Below are positions 20,401 through 30,653 of a stretch of 64,000 nt of DNA, one piece after another; the first letter of the stretch is position 1, and every line of letters starts with the position of its first letter. The stretch spans positions 5,115,401 through 5,179,400 of the forward strand of contig OX359198.1 of NCBI GenBank assembly GCA_947172415.1, written 5' to 3'. The position numbers were made by a program, and so were the translations under genes. This DNA comes from Chondrosia reniformis (lineage: Eukaryota; Porifera; Demospongiae; Chondrillida; Chondrillidae). The notes beneath the pieces are model-generated. The model did no database searches. It saw only the letters and a list, made by a program, of their open reading frames with translations, and was not told the DNA's origin.

Positions 20401-22398
20401 CATCGCAATGCATCCTTAAATACTACTTTAAGTACGTATGTATATATCAGAGTATACTACACTACTTAATGACCTTTTATGATTAATGTCTATGAAAGCT
20501 AATTTCGTGGCTGCTGATTTCCTTCTACCATAATTAAAGTAATAAATTATTTTGCTAATGTTATATATTAGTGTGTTAGGTATTTAAAGCTTAAAAGGTG
20601 ACACCATTGTAATGCATAGATTGATTTTGGTGTCTCTTTTTTGGTTGAAACCATCAATTTTCACCTTGACAATTGAAAATAACATTTAATACCATTTTGA
20701 AACACATGCAAGTACATATATGCATGTATACAGATCTATCCTCTCAAAGAGGTCAAAAATGGGTGATAAGTTATAAATTGCATTTGAGGTTAGGAATGGG
20801 TGGAACTCATGTTCTGCATAATCTAAAACACCATTTTCTAAACACTACACCAATTCTGTAGTGAAAGGCCTAAAGGGAACTAAACCAAGTTAGAGTTATG
20901 GATGCAGGTACAAGAGTCTTCTCCTTCTTCTTTTTGTCTGCTTGGCCAGACAGCTATTTCTGGAAATTTCACCATTCATCAGGAAGTCTTTCAAGAAGTT
21001 CTTTGAATCCTTAGATCCTTAAGCATGAATGGCCAAGTGTGTACATGTACGTACGTATGTAGTATGTTACAGGGTATTGGAGTGAATGAATGGATATAAT
21101 GGAATTCTTCACTTTATCAAGTGATGAAAAGTATCGGTGTTAATAATCAATTCAATTACCAATGTTAACATAATACACTTTTGGAAGTTTCCTTCTGATT
21201 GGTCGTATCTATAGATCACATTTACAGATCAGTAGAGTATACCAGGGCCAGTGTACCCCTTATCCGTAGGTGTAGTTTACTTAGGGACTGGCTGGTTATA
21301 CTAAACTTGAGGCTTAAGGATTATGAGTTACTCATTATACCATATGCATGTTAATTGTGATAGCTATAGCTTTATTACTGGCTTATAGAGTTGATGATAA
21401 CATTCTCTCTACTATTCATGAACGTATATACTTTTATTTATTTCAATAATAAATCAATAACATATATACATATGTAATTAGGTTGTCTGTTACTTTCTTC
21501 TGTATATACGTACATTAAAGTTCACCAAGTTTAAAGACATTGAAGCCAAAATTACATCTCTAATGAAGCAATCATCCAGGTGTGGTAAGTATATGTGGTT
21601 AGCTCATTTGAATGTGCTCTACAAATTCTCATGTTTTGATTCCATACAATACATACATACATAGGGAAGTCAATTTTAATTGTGTGTATGTACATATGTG
21701 TCATAGAAATAATCATTAGGAGATATTACATACATTGACCAACCAATTATATTAGGTGTATATGCAAAAATGCTTACTAGAATATGAAGCCTCATCACCT
21801 AATAACCATATTTAGCTACCATACATTGGCTTTTCTTGTATTATCTCATGATATATATATATATTAGGTATAAGCAATTATTATACCCTAATATATACCT
21901 CCTCTGAATTTACGGTGTGCATCAAAAGTAACGCTTATACTCACAAGATTCGAGTGCGAGTGCCTCGAGGAGACGAGTGATAACCTCGAAGGATCATTCG
22001 ACAAATTCTCGATCTTGAAAGGTGCCCATCGTGGGATAAATTGACTATTACCGAGTGATGTAAATCGAGGGTAATTCATGTCATTTACTGTACGTCTTAG
22101 CAATGGATTAGTGTAGGTCACATGTATACATGTTATTAACTAAAAGTGTGTACCAAAGATGCATGTACGTAGCCACTTTTAAACAAGGGACTGTCCTAGA
22201 TGACACTGTTTATACTGTCCTTTTTACTCAGGTACTTGTGATCCTGAAGGATTTGTGGTGAGGACTGTAGATGGATTTGAGAGTGGAGAGTTTGATTATT
22301 GCATGGCAAAGTATGTCAGAAGTGATCATATTCAAACTGATGAGTCTTGGAGGAGAACTTGGAAGCGGGCTAAACTCAATGACACCAGCTGGATGTAG
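17495..22398 (+). CDS. ATP-dependent RNA ligase of the Rnl2-like (PF09414) family, bacterial type
   Basis: Exons 17495-17555, 17872-17908, 18850-19009, 19656-19859, 21521-21584 and 22232-22398 give 230 residues. N-terminal KYPRTSHFPFSPG and SEDDIVL correspond to the start of bacterial members. Nucleotidyltransferase motifs follow: motif I EKLDGGN with the adenylated lysine (about residue 53), a YARTVNGEATHPSFG segment, motif III in LFGENMYGVHSIEY, motif IV EGFVVRT and motif V MAKYVRSDHIQTDE. Such enzymes seal 3'-OH/5'-phosphate RNA nicks. This is not the RLIG1 type of vertebrates. The family is mostly bacterial and phage, so lateral transfer is likely, followed by gain of five introns. The chosen ATG is the only one in frame before KYPRT. 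No targeting peptide is seen. Biological role is unknown. Confidence 0.85.
17598..17690 (+). repeat. H3-like element with hammerhead-like core in ligase intron 1
   Basis: CTGATGA at 17606-17612, hairpin ACC-TACA-GGT, then CGAAACGTTCAAT, matching the module seen in the other foldback elements. Stem I pairing is poor. Confidence 0.65.
20862..21024 (-). repeat. H1 element copy B in ligase intron
   Basis: Same family as copy A. On the minus strand CTGATGA and GAAAT survive with GCTGTC. Stem I has lost most of its pairing (CTTC against TGGC). Confidence 0.8.
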
Positions 22399-22657
22399 TC
22401 AGTGCATGGAAATTGAACATGTATAAAGGCCTATATTATAACAATATTTCTCAATACCACCTGTCGAAACTGTAAGAAAATTAAGATGGCATTGTATCTT
22501 TAATATTGACTGTATATTGTATACAAGAACAGGAGTTCAGTACAGATAGTGTATATATCAAAATTTTATGTTACTGATGTGGAGTTTAGCATGAATAATC
22601 AATTTTTCTTACATGAAAAATCTAATATATATACCATTTTTCTACATGCTATGCCTA

Positions 22658-22843
22658 TTCTGTAAAAAAGCCTATAGGGGAACTAAACCTGAAGAGAGCT
22701 TTGGATGAAGATACAGGAGTCTTTTCTTTCTTCTTCTTCTCCACTGGGTCAGACAGCTGTTTCTGGGAATTCCACCCTTCATCAGTGATCCTGGGAATCT
22801 TTGTCTTTGTCTTTTTCTTGATATTCTGTGAATCCTTCATGTT
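22658..22843 (-). repeat. H1 element copy C, core intact
   Basis: Full-length family member: GGCCTATAGGGGAACTAAAC, TTTGGATGAAGATACA, a pyrimidine-rich run of CTTs, then the hammerhead-like segment and TTTGTCTTTGTC. Confidence 0.9.
22746..22791 (-). ncRNA. Hammerhead ribozyme-like motif in H1 copy C
   Basis: Read on the minus strand: stem I arm GGAUCA (22791-22786), core CUGAUGA (22785-22779), stem II GGG/CCC with a 7-base loop, GAAA (22763-22760), stem III ACAGCUGU as a 2-bp stem with AGCU loop, GUC (22754-22752), then stem I arm UGACCC. Predicted cleavage follows C22752. All conserved core bases are present. Departures from the classic fold: an A-A pair next to the core in stem II and one A-C mismatch in stem I. 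Activity is not shown. Confidence 0.55.
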
Positions 22844-22855
22844 ATACATTTAGAG

Positions 22856-23085
22856 TAAAAGGCCTATAGGGAACCTATATATAAGAGGTTTAGCCCAGTG
22901 GAGAAGAAGAATAGAAGGATGGCCCAGTAGAGATAAAAAGAGAAACCTCCTGTGTCTTCATCCAGACAGCTATAGCTGTTTCTGGGAATTCCATCCTTCA
23001 TCAGTGACCCCGGGAATCTTCTTGATCTTGGGAATCTTAAATTTGACAATGTCTTTTTCTTTATCTTCTGTGAGTCCTTGTGTTA
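22856..23085 (-). repeat. H1 element copy D, core intact
   Basis: Lies directly beside copy C in the same orientation. It has an internal near-duplication of the CCCAGT(A/G)GAGA segment. Confidence 0.85.
22961..23010 (-). ncRNA. Hammerhead ribozyme-like motif in H1 copy D
   Basis: Minus strand: GGGUCA, CUGAUGA (23004-22998), stem II, GAAA, then a longer perfect stem III palindrome ACAGCUAUAGCUGU and GUC (22967-22965). The 3' arm of stem I (UGGAUG) pairs only in part with GGGUCA. Confidence 0.5.
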
Positions 23086-23372
23086 TAAGTTGTGAAAGTG
23101 AAGTTAGACTATTCATAAAATAACGACCTTGTATAGACTTCATGCATTTGAATCGAAATTGTTAAACTTAGTTTAGCTATTTTCATAATACAGGATCTTG
23201 TATAGGTATTTTCTGTTTGTGTGCAGTGACATCAATTTAATCATAATATATTCAGCTTCAGTGTTTCAATGTCATAACCCAGGATTAGTCCATAGAATTC
23301 GATTCGAACCCCTGCCATATCGGATCAATCCTATTGATATATTAGTTGGAAATCACGGAGTCGTTATCAAGT

Positions 23373-25565
23373 ATGTGCGATCGCGAACAGCGTCCTATAG
23401 CCAGCCCTTGTATTAGCTCAGTCCCTCCAGCGGCGACATTGCCAAATACTCTGTCCTGCGTGTCCTGTGGAACCACGGTAACGGAGTTGCAGTGTCTACC
23501 CTGTCTACACCCTCTGGCCTTGTGTACGTCTGCTGCGTGTTCGATTAGAGTGCGCCAAAGTAGTCTCCACTGTCCAGCATGCGATGAGAACTTTATTATT
23601 CTTCCCGAGGCGCTGTATCCGCAACCCTTTGCCTCAAGAAAGGCCGTAGAATCTTCACTACAGCAGCATATTTCCTTAAACCCAAGTCAGGGATCATCGG
23701 AACGTCCGTCAATATACACACTATCATCATCGTCGTCATCAGCGAAGAGCTTAGATTCCGGTTTAACGGATAGCCTATTCACTTGTAAGGATCACAGGAG
23801 ACGCTCCACTCAGTTTTGTTACAATTGTAATGTGTTAGTGTGCCGCGATTGTTTGTTGGACATTGGAAAGCACAAGTTCCATCCGGTGACAAAGATTACG
23901 GAAGAGCTCGGCGCACAACAGGTAGCTCTCATGAAAAAGCATCTTCCCTCTATTAAGCATATTGGAAAAAGGCTACGCCAAAGTGCCACTAAAATAAGCG
24001 ATGCCAAGCAGACAGCCACGCAAGAAAAAGAGCTGGCGAGAAAGGAGGTTTTTAAAATGACAGAAGAATTAATTAGAGCGATAGTTGCTAGAAGGGATTT
24101 ACTGTATGAGGAGATTGACCAAGTCTATGACGAAAAGAGTAGAATAATTGAAGAAGCTCAAAGAATGATAGCTTCCGGACTCAGACGACTAAACCAATTT
24201 CAAAAAATTAGCACAGAATTGCTCACTGAGGCCTCCACTGAGGAGCAACTGTCACTCAAGAAACCATTCATTAATCGTGTTAGAGATCTAAACAAGTGGG
24301 TATACAGTTTGCCACAAGAGCCCTCCGTATCTTCAGTCATCCATTTCACATCCAATGATCTGGATACCAAACTACAGGATGAAATACATGGTATGGGCCG
24401 GATCCAAGCTTCCGCAGATCCAAAGAAGTGTGAAATAAAATTTGAAGGAGACTTGCAATTGCAGGGTGCAGTTAGGATTAGGAAAAATGATCCACTGTGG
24501 TATTCAGTGTATACTAAAGATCGCTTTGGTAAGCCTTGCTTATGCGGTGGAGAGAACCTGGCAGCTAGAATGTTTCCAACTACAGCAGGGCCAGGTATAA
24601 AAGGCTACATTGAGGACTTGGAAGATGGAAAATATCGCTTTAGTTTCAACTGTAGTCCTGCAGAAGAATGTCGGCTGGTTGTTACTCTTAATGGGGAACT
24701 AGTCTGTGGTACACCAATGCTTTGCCGATTTCTTGACTACAACTGCAAAAGAGTAATACAATCAGCAGAAAAGACTGAGAGATACACATGCCTTGCTCTA
24801 AGTCCAGAAGGAAATATTGCTGCAGTGGATGAATCCACAAAGTCAATTCATATTTTCACTTCCAAGGGAAGATTACTTCAGATGGTTGGTAAAGGCAAAG
24901 GTGAAGGACCAGGACAGTTTAAGGAATGGATGCGTGGCATTGCCTACAGTAGCCATGGAACCCTAGCAGTAGCTGACTCTGATAATCACCGCATCCAGCT
25001 ATTTGATGCAAATGGCCACTTTATACACAGCTTTGGGCAGGATATACTAAAAGACCCCAGGGGATTAACATTTAACGAGAAGGATGAATTATTAGTAATT
25101 GATCAGAGTTCCATTTGCTACTTCAATCTTCATGGCAAATTTCTGAAGAGGTTGGATGAAAAAAAGATTCCCAGCATGGAAGGCACATCAATGACTGGCC
25201 CTCAGGAAAACTGGCAGCAGATTCAGGTTGGACCAGATGGACTTCTCTACATTACAGATAAACATAGGAGCTGTATTTGGGTCCTTAATGAGAAAGGTGA
25301 GAGACTACATGAAATTGGTAGTTATGGCCGTCGCACAGGTCTGATAGTGCGACCCCATGACCTAGCCATCACCAAGGAGGGACACATAGTAATTTCAAAC
25401 CATCATAAAATCTCCATTTTCAAGACAGATGGCACTTATGTGACAGAGTTTAGCAGGAAAGGTGCTGAGTTGGGAGCCCTGGACGCACCATATGGGCTGG
25501 TAGTGGACACAAAGGGGTACATTTATGTTGCAGATAGAAACAATAGAAGAATCCAAGTATTTTAG
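23373..25565 (+). CDS. TRIM-NHL protein: RING-like, B-box, coiled coil, filamin-type repeat, NHL repeats
   Basis: A single uninterrupted exon of 730 residues from ATG at 23373. A divergent RING opens the protein (CVSCGTTVTELQCLPCLHPL and a closing CPAC). A B-box 2 follows at about 130-170 (CKDHRRRSTQFCYNC, VCRDCLLDIGKHKFH), then a coiled-coil span to about 320, a filamin/ABP280-like region around 345-460, and NHL beta-propeller repeats to the end (VADSDNHRIQLFD, YVADRNNRRIQVF as the last blade). This is the layout of TRIM2, TRIM3 and TRIM71 (E3 ligases, RNA and cargo binding). The absence of introns, among genes that all have introns, suggests an old retrocopy or an intron-poor expanded family. 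Which vertebrate member is closest cannot be told from the sequence alone. Confidence 0.9.
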   Translation: MCDREQRPIASPCISSVPPAATLPNTLSCVSCGTTVTELQCLPCLHPLALCTSAACSIRVRQSSLHCPACDENFIILPEALYPQPFASRKAVESSLQQHISLNPSQGSSERPSIYTLSSSSSSAKSLDSGLTDSLFTCKDHRRRSTQFCYNCNVLVCRDCLLDIGKHKFHPVTKITEELGAQQVALMKKHLPSIKHIGKRLRQSATKISDAKQTATQEKELARKEVFKMTEELIRAIVARRDLLYEEIDQVYDEKSRIIEEAQRMIASGLRRLNQFQKISTELLTEASTEEQLSLKKPFINRVRDLNKWVYSLPQEPSVSSVIHFTSNDLDTKLQDEIHGMGRIQASADPKKCEIKFEGDLQLQGAVRIRKNDPLWYSVYTKDRFGKPCLCGGENLAARMFPTTAGPGIKGYIEDLEDGKYRFSFNCSPAEECRLVVTLNGELVCGTPMLCRFLDYNCKRVIQSAEKTERYTCLALSPEGNIAAVDESTKSIHIFTSKGRLLQMVGKGKGEGPGQFKEWMRGIAYSSHGTLAVADSDNHRIQLFDANGHFIHSFGQDILKDPRGLTFNEKDELLVIDQSSICYFNLHGKFLKRLDEKKIPSMEGTSMTGPQENWQQIQVGPDGLLYITDKHRSCIWVLNEKGERLHEIGSYGRRTGLIVRPHDLAITKEGHIVISNHHKISIFKTDGTYVTEFSRKGAELGALDAPYGLVVDTKGYIYVADRNNRRIQVF

Positions 25566-26330
25566 TTTTTTATTTGACCTATGTAATTGGTATGACTTGA
25601 CTGGAAAATATTGTACTGTAGCAAAAAACATTATTTTAAGTGTTTTATTTCACAATCGAAATATCATATTATTATTAGATAGCTTATTCAGCCAGATTTG
25701 GAAACTTTAAGCCATAATTTTGAATGCAATTTGAAAACGTAGCAGTTTCCATTTGAAAAAAAGTAAACTGTTGAAAGCCACACACAGAAGGTGAACATAA
25801 ACAAACCTAGGATGATTTACTGGGAGTTTCCAAAGTTATACTGATTGCCGGTGTTTGCTTGACTACTTTTAATCTAAATAAACATTGAGAAAAAACAGAC
25901 CTGATAGAGATACAAATGAAAAAGTAGAGCTACTCCTATGCCAGTATATTGTTAAACACCTTTTAACCACATATACAGATTTACTGTACTTTTTAGTATA
26001 CAGAGAGTAACAAAGCCAGAGTTATGACTCATGGATTTAAAGGGAAACTTGTATAATATGAGCAGTGCTTATAAACCTTTCTCACAATTAAGGATTCTTA
26101 CACAATAATAAAAGAATAGGTACGTAGATATTGCACAAATACATAATATGATTAATATATAGAAGGTTGCTCTACAGAATATCAAGAGTCACATATATAT
26201 AAAACAAGTAAAAATAAAAAAAATGAAGTTAAAAGTAGTGATGGCAACAATGTATACCACATCTGGGAAAAGTGTCAAAACAAGACAGTGATCATGAAGA
26301 TACAAATAACCATACAGAAATGGTATACTG

Positions 26331-26450
26331 AAATTAAGTTACTTACTTATCCATACACATCACTTCTGTGTTTTGTTGCACCATAGATAGCTAAAGTAGG
26401 AATGGTGCGCCCAAACACAGAAGTGATGTATGGATAAGTAACTTAAATTT
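26331..26450. repeat. Foldback hairpin element
   Basis: TATCCATACACATCACTTCT on the left is mirrored by AGAAGTGATGTATGGATA on the right, both extended by AAGTTACTTA-type ends, with about 45 bases in the loop. Confidence 0.9.
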
Positions 26451-26696
26451 CACTAGGCCACTTCAGTATGGTTAGCTGTATATTTTATGATCACTATCTC
26501 TAACCTTACTTAGAGATTACTACTGTACTCTCTAATATATGATACTGTCATTGCTAAAACATGAATGAGATGATAATATTTATTGCCTGGCATGTATACT
26601 TACACATCTAAACCTTCCTTTGTTGGTTCCCATATGTCCTCAGTCCTGTATACATGTTATATATGAATAATCAAACACACCATGCTATATCTACTT

Positions 26697-26902
26697 TAGA
26701 GTAAACGTCCTACAGGGAATTAACTAATCCTATGAGAGCTTTGGATGAGGATACAAGAGCTATAGGTTTCTCCTTTAAATTTACTTTACTTTTTCTCTAC
26801 TGGGCCAGACAGCTGTTTCTGGAAAATACACTCTTTATCAATGACCCTGGAAGTCTTTGTCTTCTTCTTGATCTTTTGTGAGTCCTTGGCTCTCTGTGTT
26901 GC
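26697..26902 (-). repeat. H1 element copy E
   Basis: Minus-strand core reads TTGATAA and GAAAC with GUC. Stem I pairs fully (GGGUCA with UGGCCC). Two core bases (C3, G8) are mutated. Confidence 0.85.
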
Positions 26903-28220
26903 TAAACACAAACTTGACTGATTAAACCATACAGTCCTCCTTAACACATGACACCATCAGTGATGTTCAACTTGTTCATATGTATGTTTCTCTTTAAATT
27001 TACTTTACTGTTCAACTAGGACATAACAATCTCTTTAGTCCTAATTGTTGAAGAAGTCATTCAACTTCATTTTGTGGTTAGCTTATACCTACTATATGGT
27101 TACCCTCCCATCTCCAACCACAATTAGATATTAGCCAATCACATTACTACAGACAAGCCTACCATTTATTGGACTGTAATGCACCCACAGCTAAATCAAC
27201 CTGGATATTGACCAAATGGATATTCACTTAACTGTAGTCTACATCCAATTTGTGCCTAATACTTTCAGTAATACCTGTAGTGTTGCATTGCTAAAATTGA
27301 AATCCTGTCATCTAAATGTAACTCCTGGTTAATGGAGTACATAAACTAATTTGGAATCTATTTAATACAGGCACACATATAATCTATAATACATATATCC
27401 AATTTAGTTGATGGTACAGTATACTGTGAAACTGAATATATAAATAAACACCTACACAAAGTAAATAATTCTTAAAAAGCATACTCCTATATATGTATCA
27501 TATCCACTGTGGTTGTTAACTTGGAACCTTTAAAAGACTGGTTATTTTAAATTTAATGTATGTAAACAATTGTTCACAAGTTCTCATGATCTCAATGTCA
27601 TGTTTGCTGGTAAAAGTACATTTTATTGTGTCCACACTAAACAGTATGGCAACTAAAACTTGCACTAAATAATATTTTATCTCATGCATCAGATAAACCT
27701 GTACTGTGTAGTTTTTAATTGTAGTATATGTAATGCTTATAGCAAGGAATGTACCTAACATGAGGCGGAGGCGGAGCTGAGACCAATTAATTATATTTTA
27801 AAACAATGTCTGAACCCATTGCTATGGCATTCAGATGGCTTAGGATCTATAGGCTAATAAGGAGAAGAAATACATGAGATTTGCTTCATTGACTATAGTT
27901 CCACTGGTTCACACTTTCCGTATAAATGTTACCCACTGTATGACAGTAATTCACACTGTATCTGGTATATAGCCCACATGCAATGGGTTATAAATGTATA
28001 CTCCATCACCAACACTATAAGTAGAAACACTATAGGACACCCACGTTTGGCCAGCACAGATGTAAACATTAAGAGTAAGCAATAGATCTAGAGCAATTTG
28101 GCAATCCAGAGTTGTGTATACACTTTTATCCATATTATTTATGAGCTTACTTTATATACTTTATCTTGGTGTTTTGCTTTAACCCAGGTTTCTGTAAAAA
28201 AGAGTTTTAAACCTTGTGTT

Positions 28221-29097
28221 ATACATCTACACATACAGTAGGGTCACATCTACACATACAGTAGGGACACATCTACACATACAGTAGGGACACATCTACA
28301 CATACAGTAGGGACACATCTACACATACAGTAGGGACACATCTACACATACAGTAGGGACACATCTACACATACAGTAGGGACACATCTACACATACAGT
28401 AGGGTCACATCTACACATACAGTAGGGACACATCTACACATACAGTAGGGTCACATCTACACATACAGTAGGGACACATCTACACATACAGTAGGGACAC
28501 ATCTACACATACAGTAGGGACACATCTACACATACAGTAGGGACACATCTACACATACAGTAGGGACACATCTACACATACAGTAGGGACACATCTACAC
28601 ATACAGTAGGGACACATCTACACATACAGTAGGGACACATCTACACATACAGTAGGGACACATCTACACATACAGTAGGGACACATCTACACATACAGTA
28701 GGGACACATCTACACATACAGTAGGGACACATCTACACATACAGTAGGGACACATCTACACATACAGTAGGGACACATCTACACATACAGTAGGGACACA
28801 TCTACACATACAGTAGGGACACATCTACACATACAGTAGGGACACATCTACACATACAGTAGGGACACATCTACACATACAGTAGGGACACATCTACACA
28901 TACAGTAGGGACACATCTACACATACAGTAGGGACACATCTACACATACAGTAGGGACACATCTACACATACAGTAGGGACACATCTACACATACAGTAG
29001 GGACACATCTACACATACAGTAGGGACACATCTACACATACAGTAGGGACACATCTATACATACAGTAGGGACACATCTACACATATAGTAGGGTCA
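28221..29097. repeat. 23-bp satellite, about 38 nearly identical copies
   Basis: Unit contains CTACACATACAGTAGGG. Nearly every copy is identical; a few have GGTCAC in place of GGACAC near the left end, and the last two copies carry single changes (TATAC, CATATAG). Confidence 0.98.
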
Positions 29098-29371
29098 ACA
29101 CAGCGATCAAATACAGATGGATGGGTGGATTTTGTATTTCAATAAAGATTCTCATGGCTTAAACCACTCTCCCATGAATTGTGGTGGCCCTGCTAACTGT
29201 AGCTTCACTCAGTTCCACCATAGGGTACGTAAGTATATATAATCTATGGTTCCACCCACTGGGAATGGAGTGCCTCCTTATCATCAAGTTAGGAGTGGCC
29301 TTTTAATCAATGTATGGCTATTATAAAGGACTTTGATGCACAAGTGGACATATGTGGCAACACCTCAACTG

Positions 29372-29525
29372 TGAAGGTCTCTTAACTCATTGGTACACAG
29401 TACAGCTGTTTAAACAGTTATCCTGGTTCAATTACCAGCGACCACATACTACCTTCACTTTTCTTTCTATCAAACTACTTTAGTGAGCAAATATAAATGG
29501 TTGTGGTTTGATGACTATCACACAA
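29372..29525 (+). repeat. Old tRNA-derived SINE fragment
   Basis: CTCATTGGTACACAGTACAG resembles an A box, CCTGGTTCAATTACCAG a B box, and GTGGTTTGATGACTATCAC matches the tail of the SINE at 39655-39800. Confidence 0.5.
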
Positions 29526-30653
29526 TGTTAATACATATGTAACTAGCCTTGTACTTCTTCTTTAAGACCTCTGCTACAGTTACAACTCTTGAACAACTTG
29601 GCCCATTCCCTGTAATGTGAAGAATCCCTTCCCTCTAAAAGATATAAAGCTGGCATTAGGCACTTGCAGTAGCAGTAAATCTCAACACTCAACAGTAGCT
29701 ACTGGACATACATATAATCATTATCAACTATTTCACCTATGTACATACGTAACCATAATATTAAAATGTTTTCTAGCTATTGTAGGAGAAATCCATGTTA
29801 GACAATCCCTTCTTGTTAGTACACAGTATGTGGCTTAGTCTTACGTAGCCAGACCACTATCTTGCTTCCATATTTATATGATGATGTAACATGGATGGTG
29901 AAATAGGGTCAGGTAACTTTCCTATGCATGGCTTGGCCACACTGTACAAAGGATGTGAAGATTATAACTTCACACCCATAAGTGCTGATTGTGCCAGTAC
30001 AAAGTGTAGAAATTGTGCCTTCTGGTTAAAATTAAGTGCATAACATGTTTAGCTAAAGAGCCCACATCCAATATTCTGGATCCCTTCTGAACATAATCTT
30101 GTGTCTTTTTGGCTGTATTGACCAATACCTCATTGTCCTTGGGAGCTGTTGCTACATCATACAGTCTAACAGATGCTCTCTTATAGTGCTCAACTACGTA
30201 GATCACGTGAGAACAATGATGTGCACTTTATGTATAGGAGGTACATAATGTTTAGACAATACACAAACCATTAATTTTACTTATAAATGTATCATCTTAG
30301 ACAATCCCTTTTATCCCCACCATAATTTATTGTAACCACCTTCACCAATATTTGTGACTAATAAATCAAACTGGCTGGTCAGTTTTGTGTACTGATAGTC
30401 ACTTTAATAATAATAATATAGATCATACACCCTGTAGAGTACAGTCATGCAGTTTTCTCTTTGACGAATGCGTGGTTACGGAGAGGTGCTTGGGTACCTT
30501 TAATAGCATCTTTACGGGGACCCATTCCTTTCAAGCTCATCCTCAGTTTCACTCGCCTATCTACAATAATAAGCCTTCAGGAAAACCTACTTCACGTGCG
30601 CCATTTTTAATTAATCACACACGCTTCCATGGCCTCGTACCAGGTATAAAGCA

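Larger units (their letters stand above)
22399..23372. other. Spacer between RNA ligase and TRIM-NHL gene
   Basis: Mostly filled by two adjacent H1 elements (below). No other feature seen. Confidence 0.6.
25566..30653. other. 5-kb gene-poor interval
   Basis: No convincing exon on either strand. It contains a hairpin element (26331-26450), H1 copy E (26697-26902), the 23-bp satellite (28221-29097) and a tRNA-like SINE remnant (29372-29525). Open frames here are short and lack splice context. Confidence 0.5.

Noticed and set aside
21888..22121. Minus-strand frame in the last RNA ligase intron
   Set aside because: Frame lies within an intron, has no splice partners, and the TCGAG-rich sequence looks like an unclassified repeat.
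23346..23372. Upst­ream extension of the TRIM-NHL frame
   Set aside because: The frame opens with TTG; the first ATG in frame is at 23373, so the start was set there.
28221..29097. CRISPR-like array
   Set aside because: Units are contiguous 23-mers with no spacers, in a eukaryotic setting.
29970..30206. Minus-strand frame with YVQKGSRILDVG
   Set aside because: Short, no splice partners, and no family recognised; lies in the repeat-rich gap.
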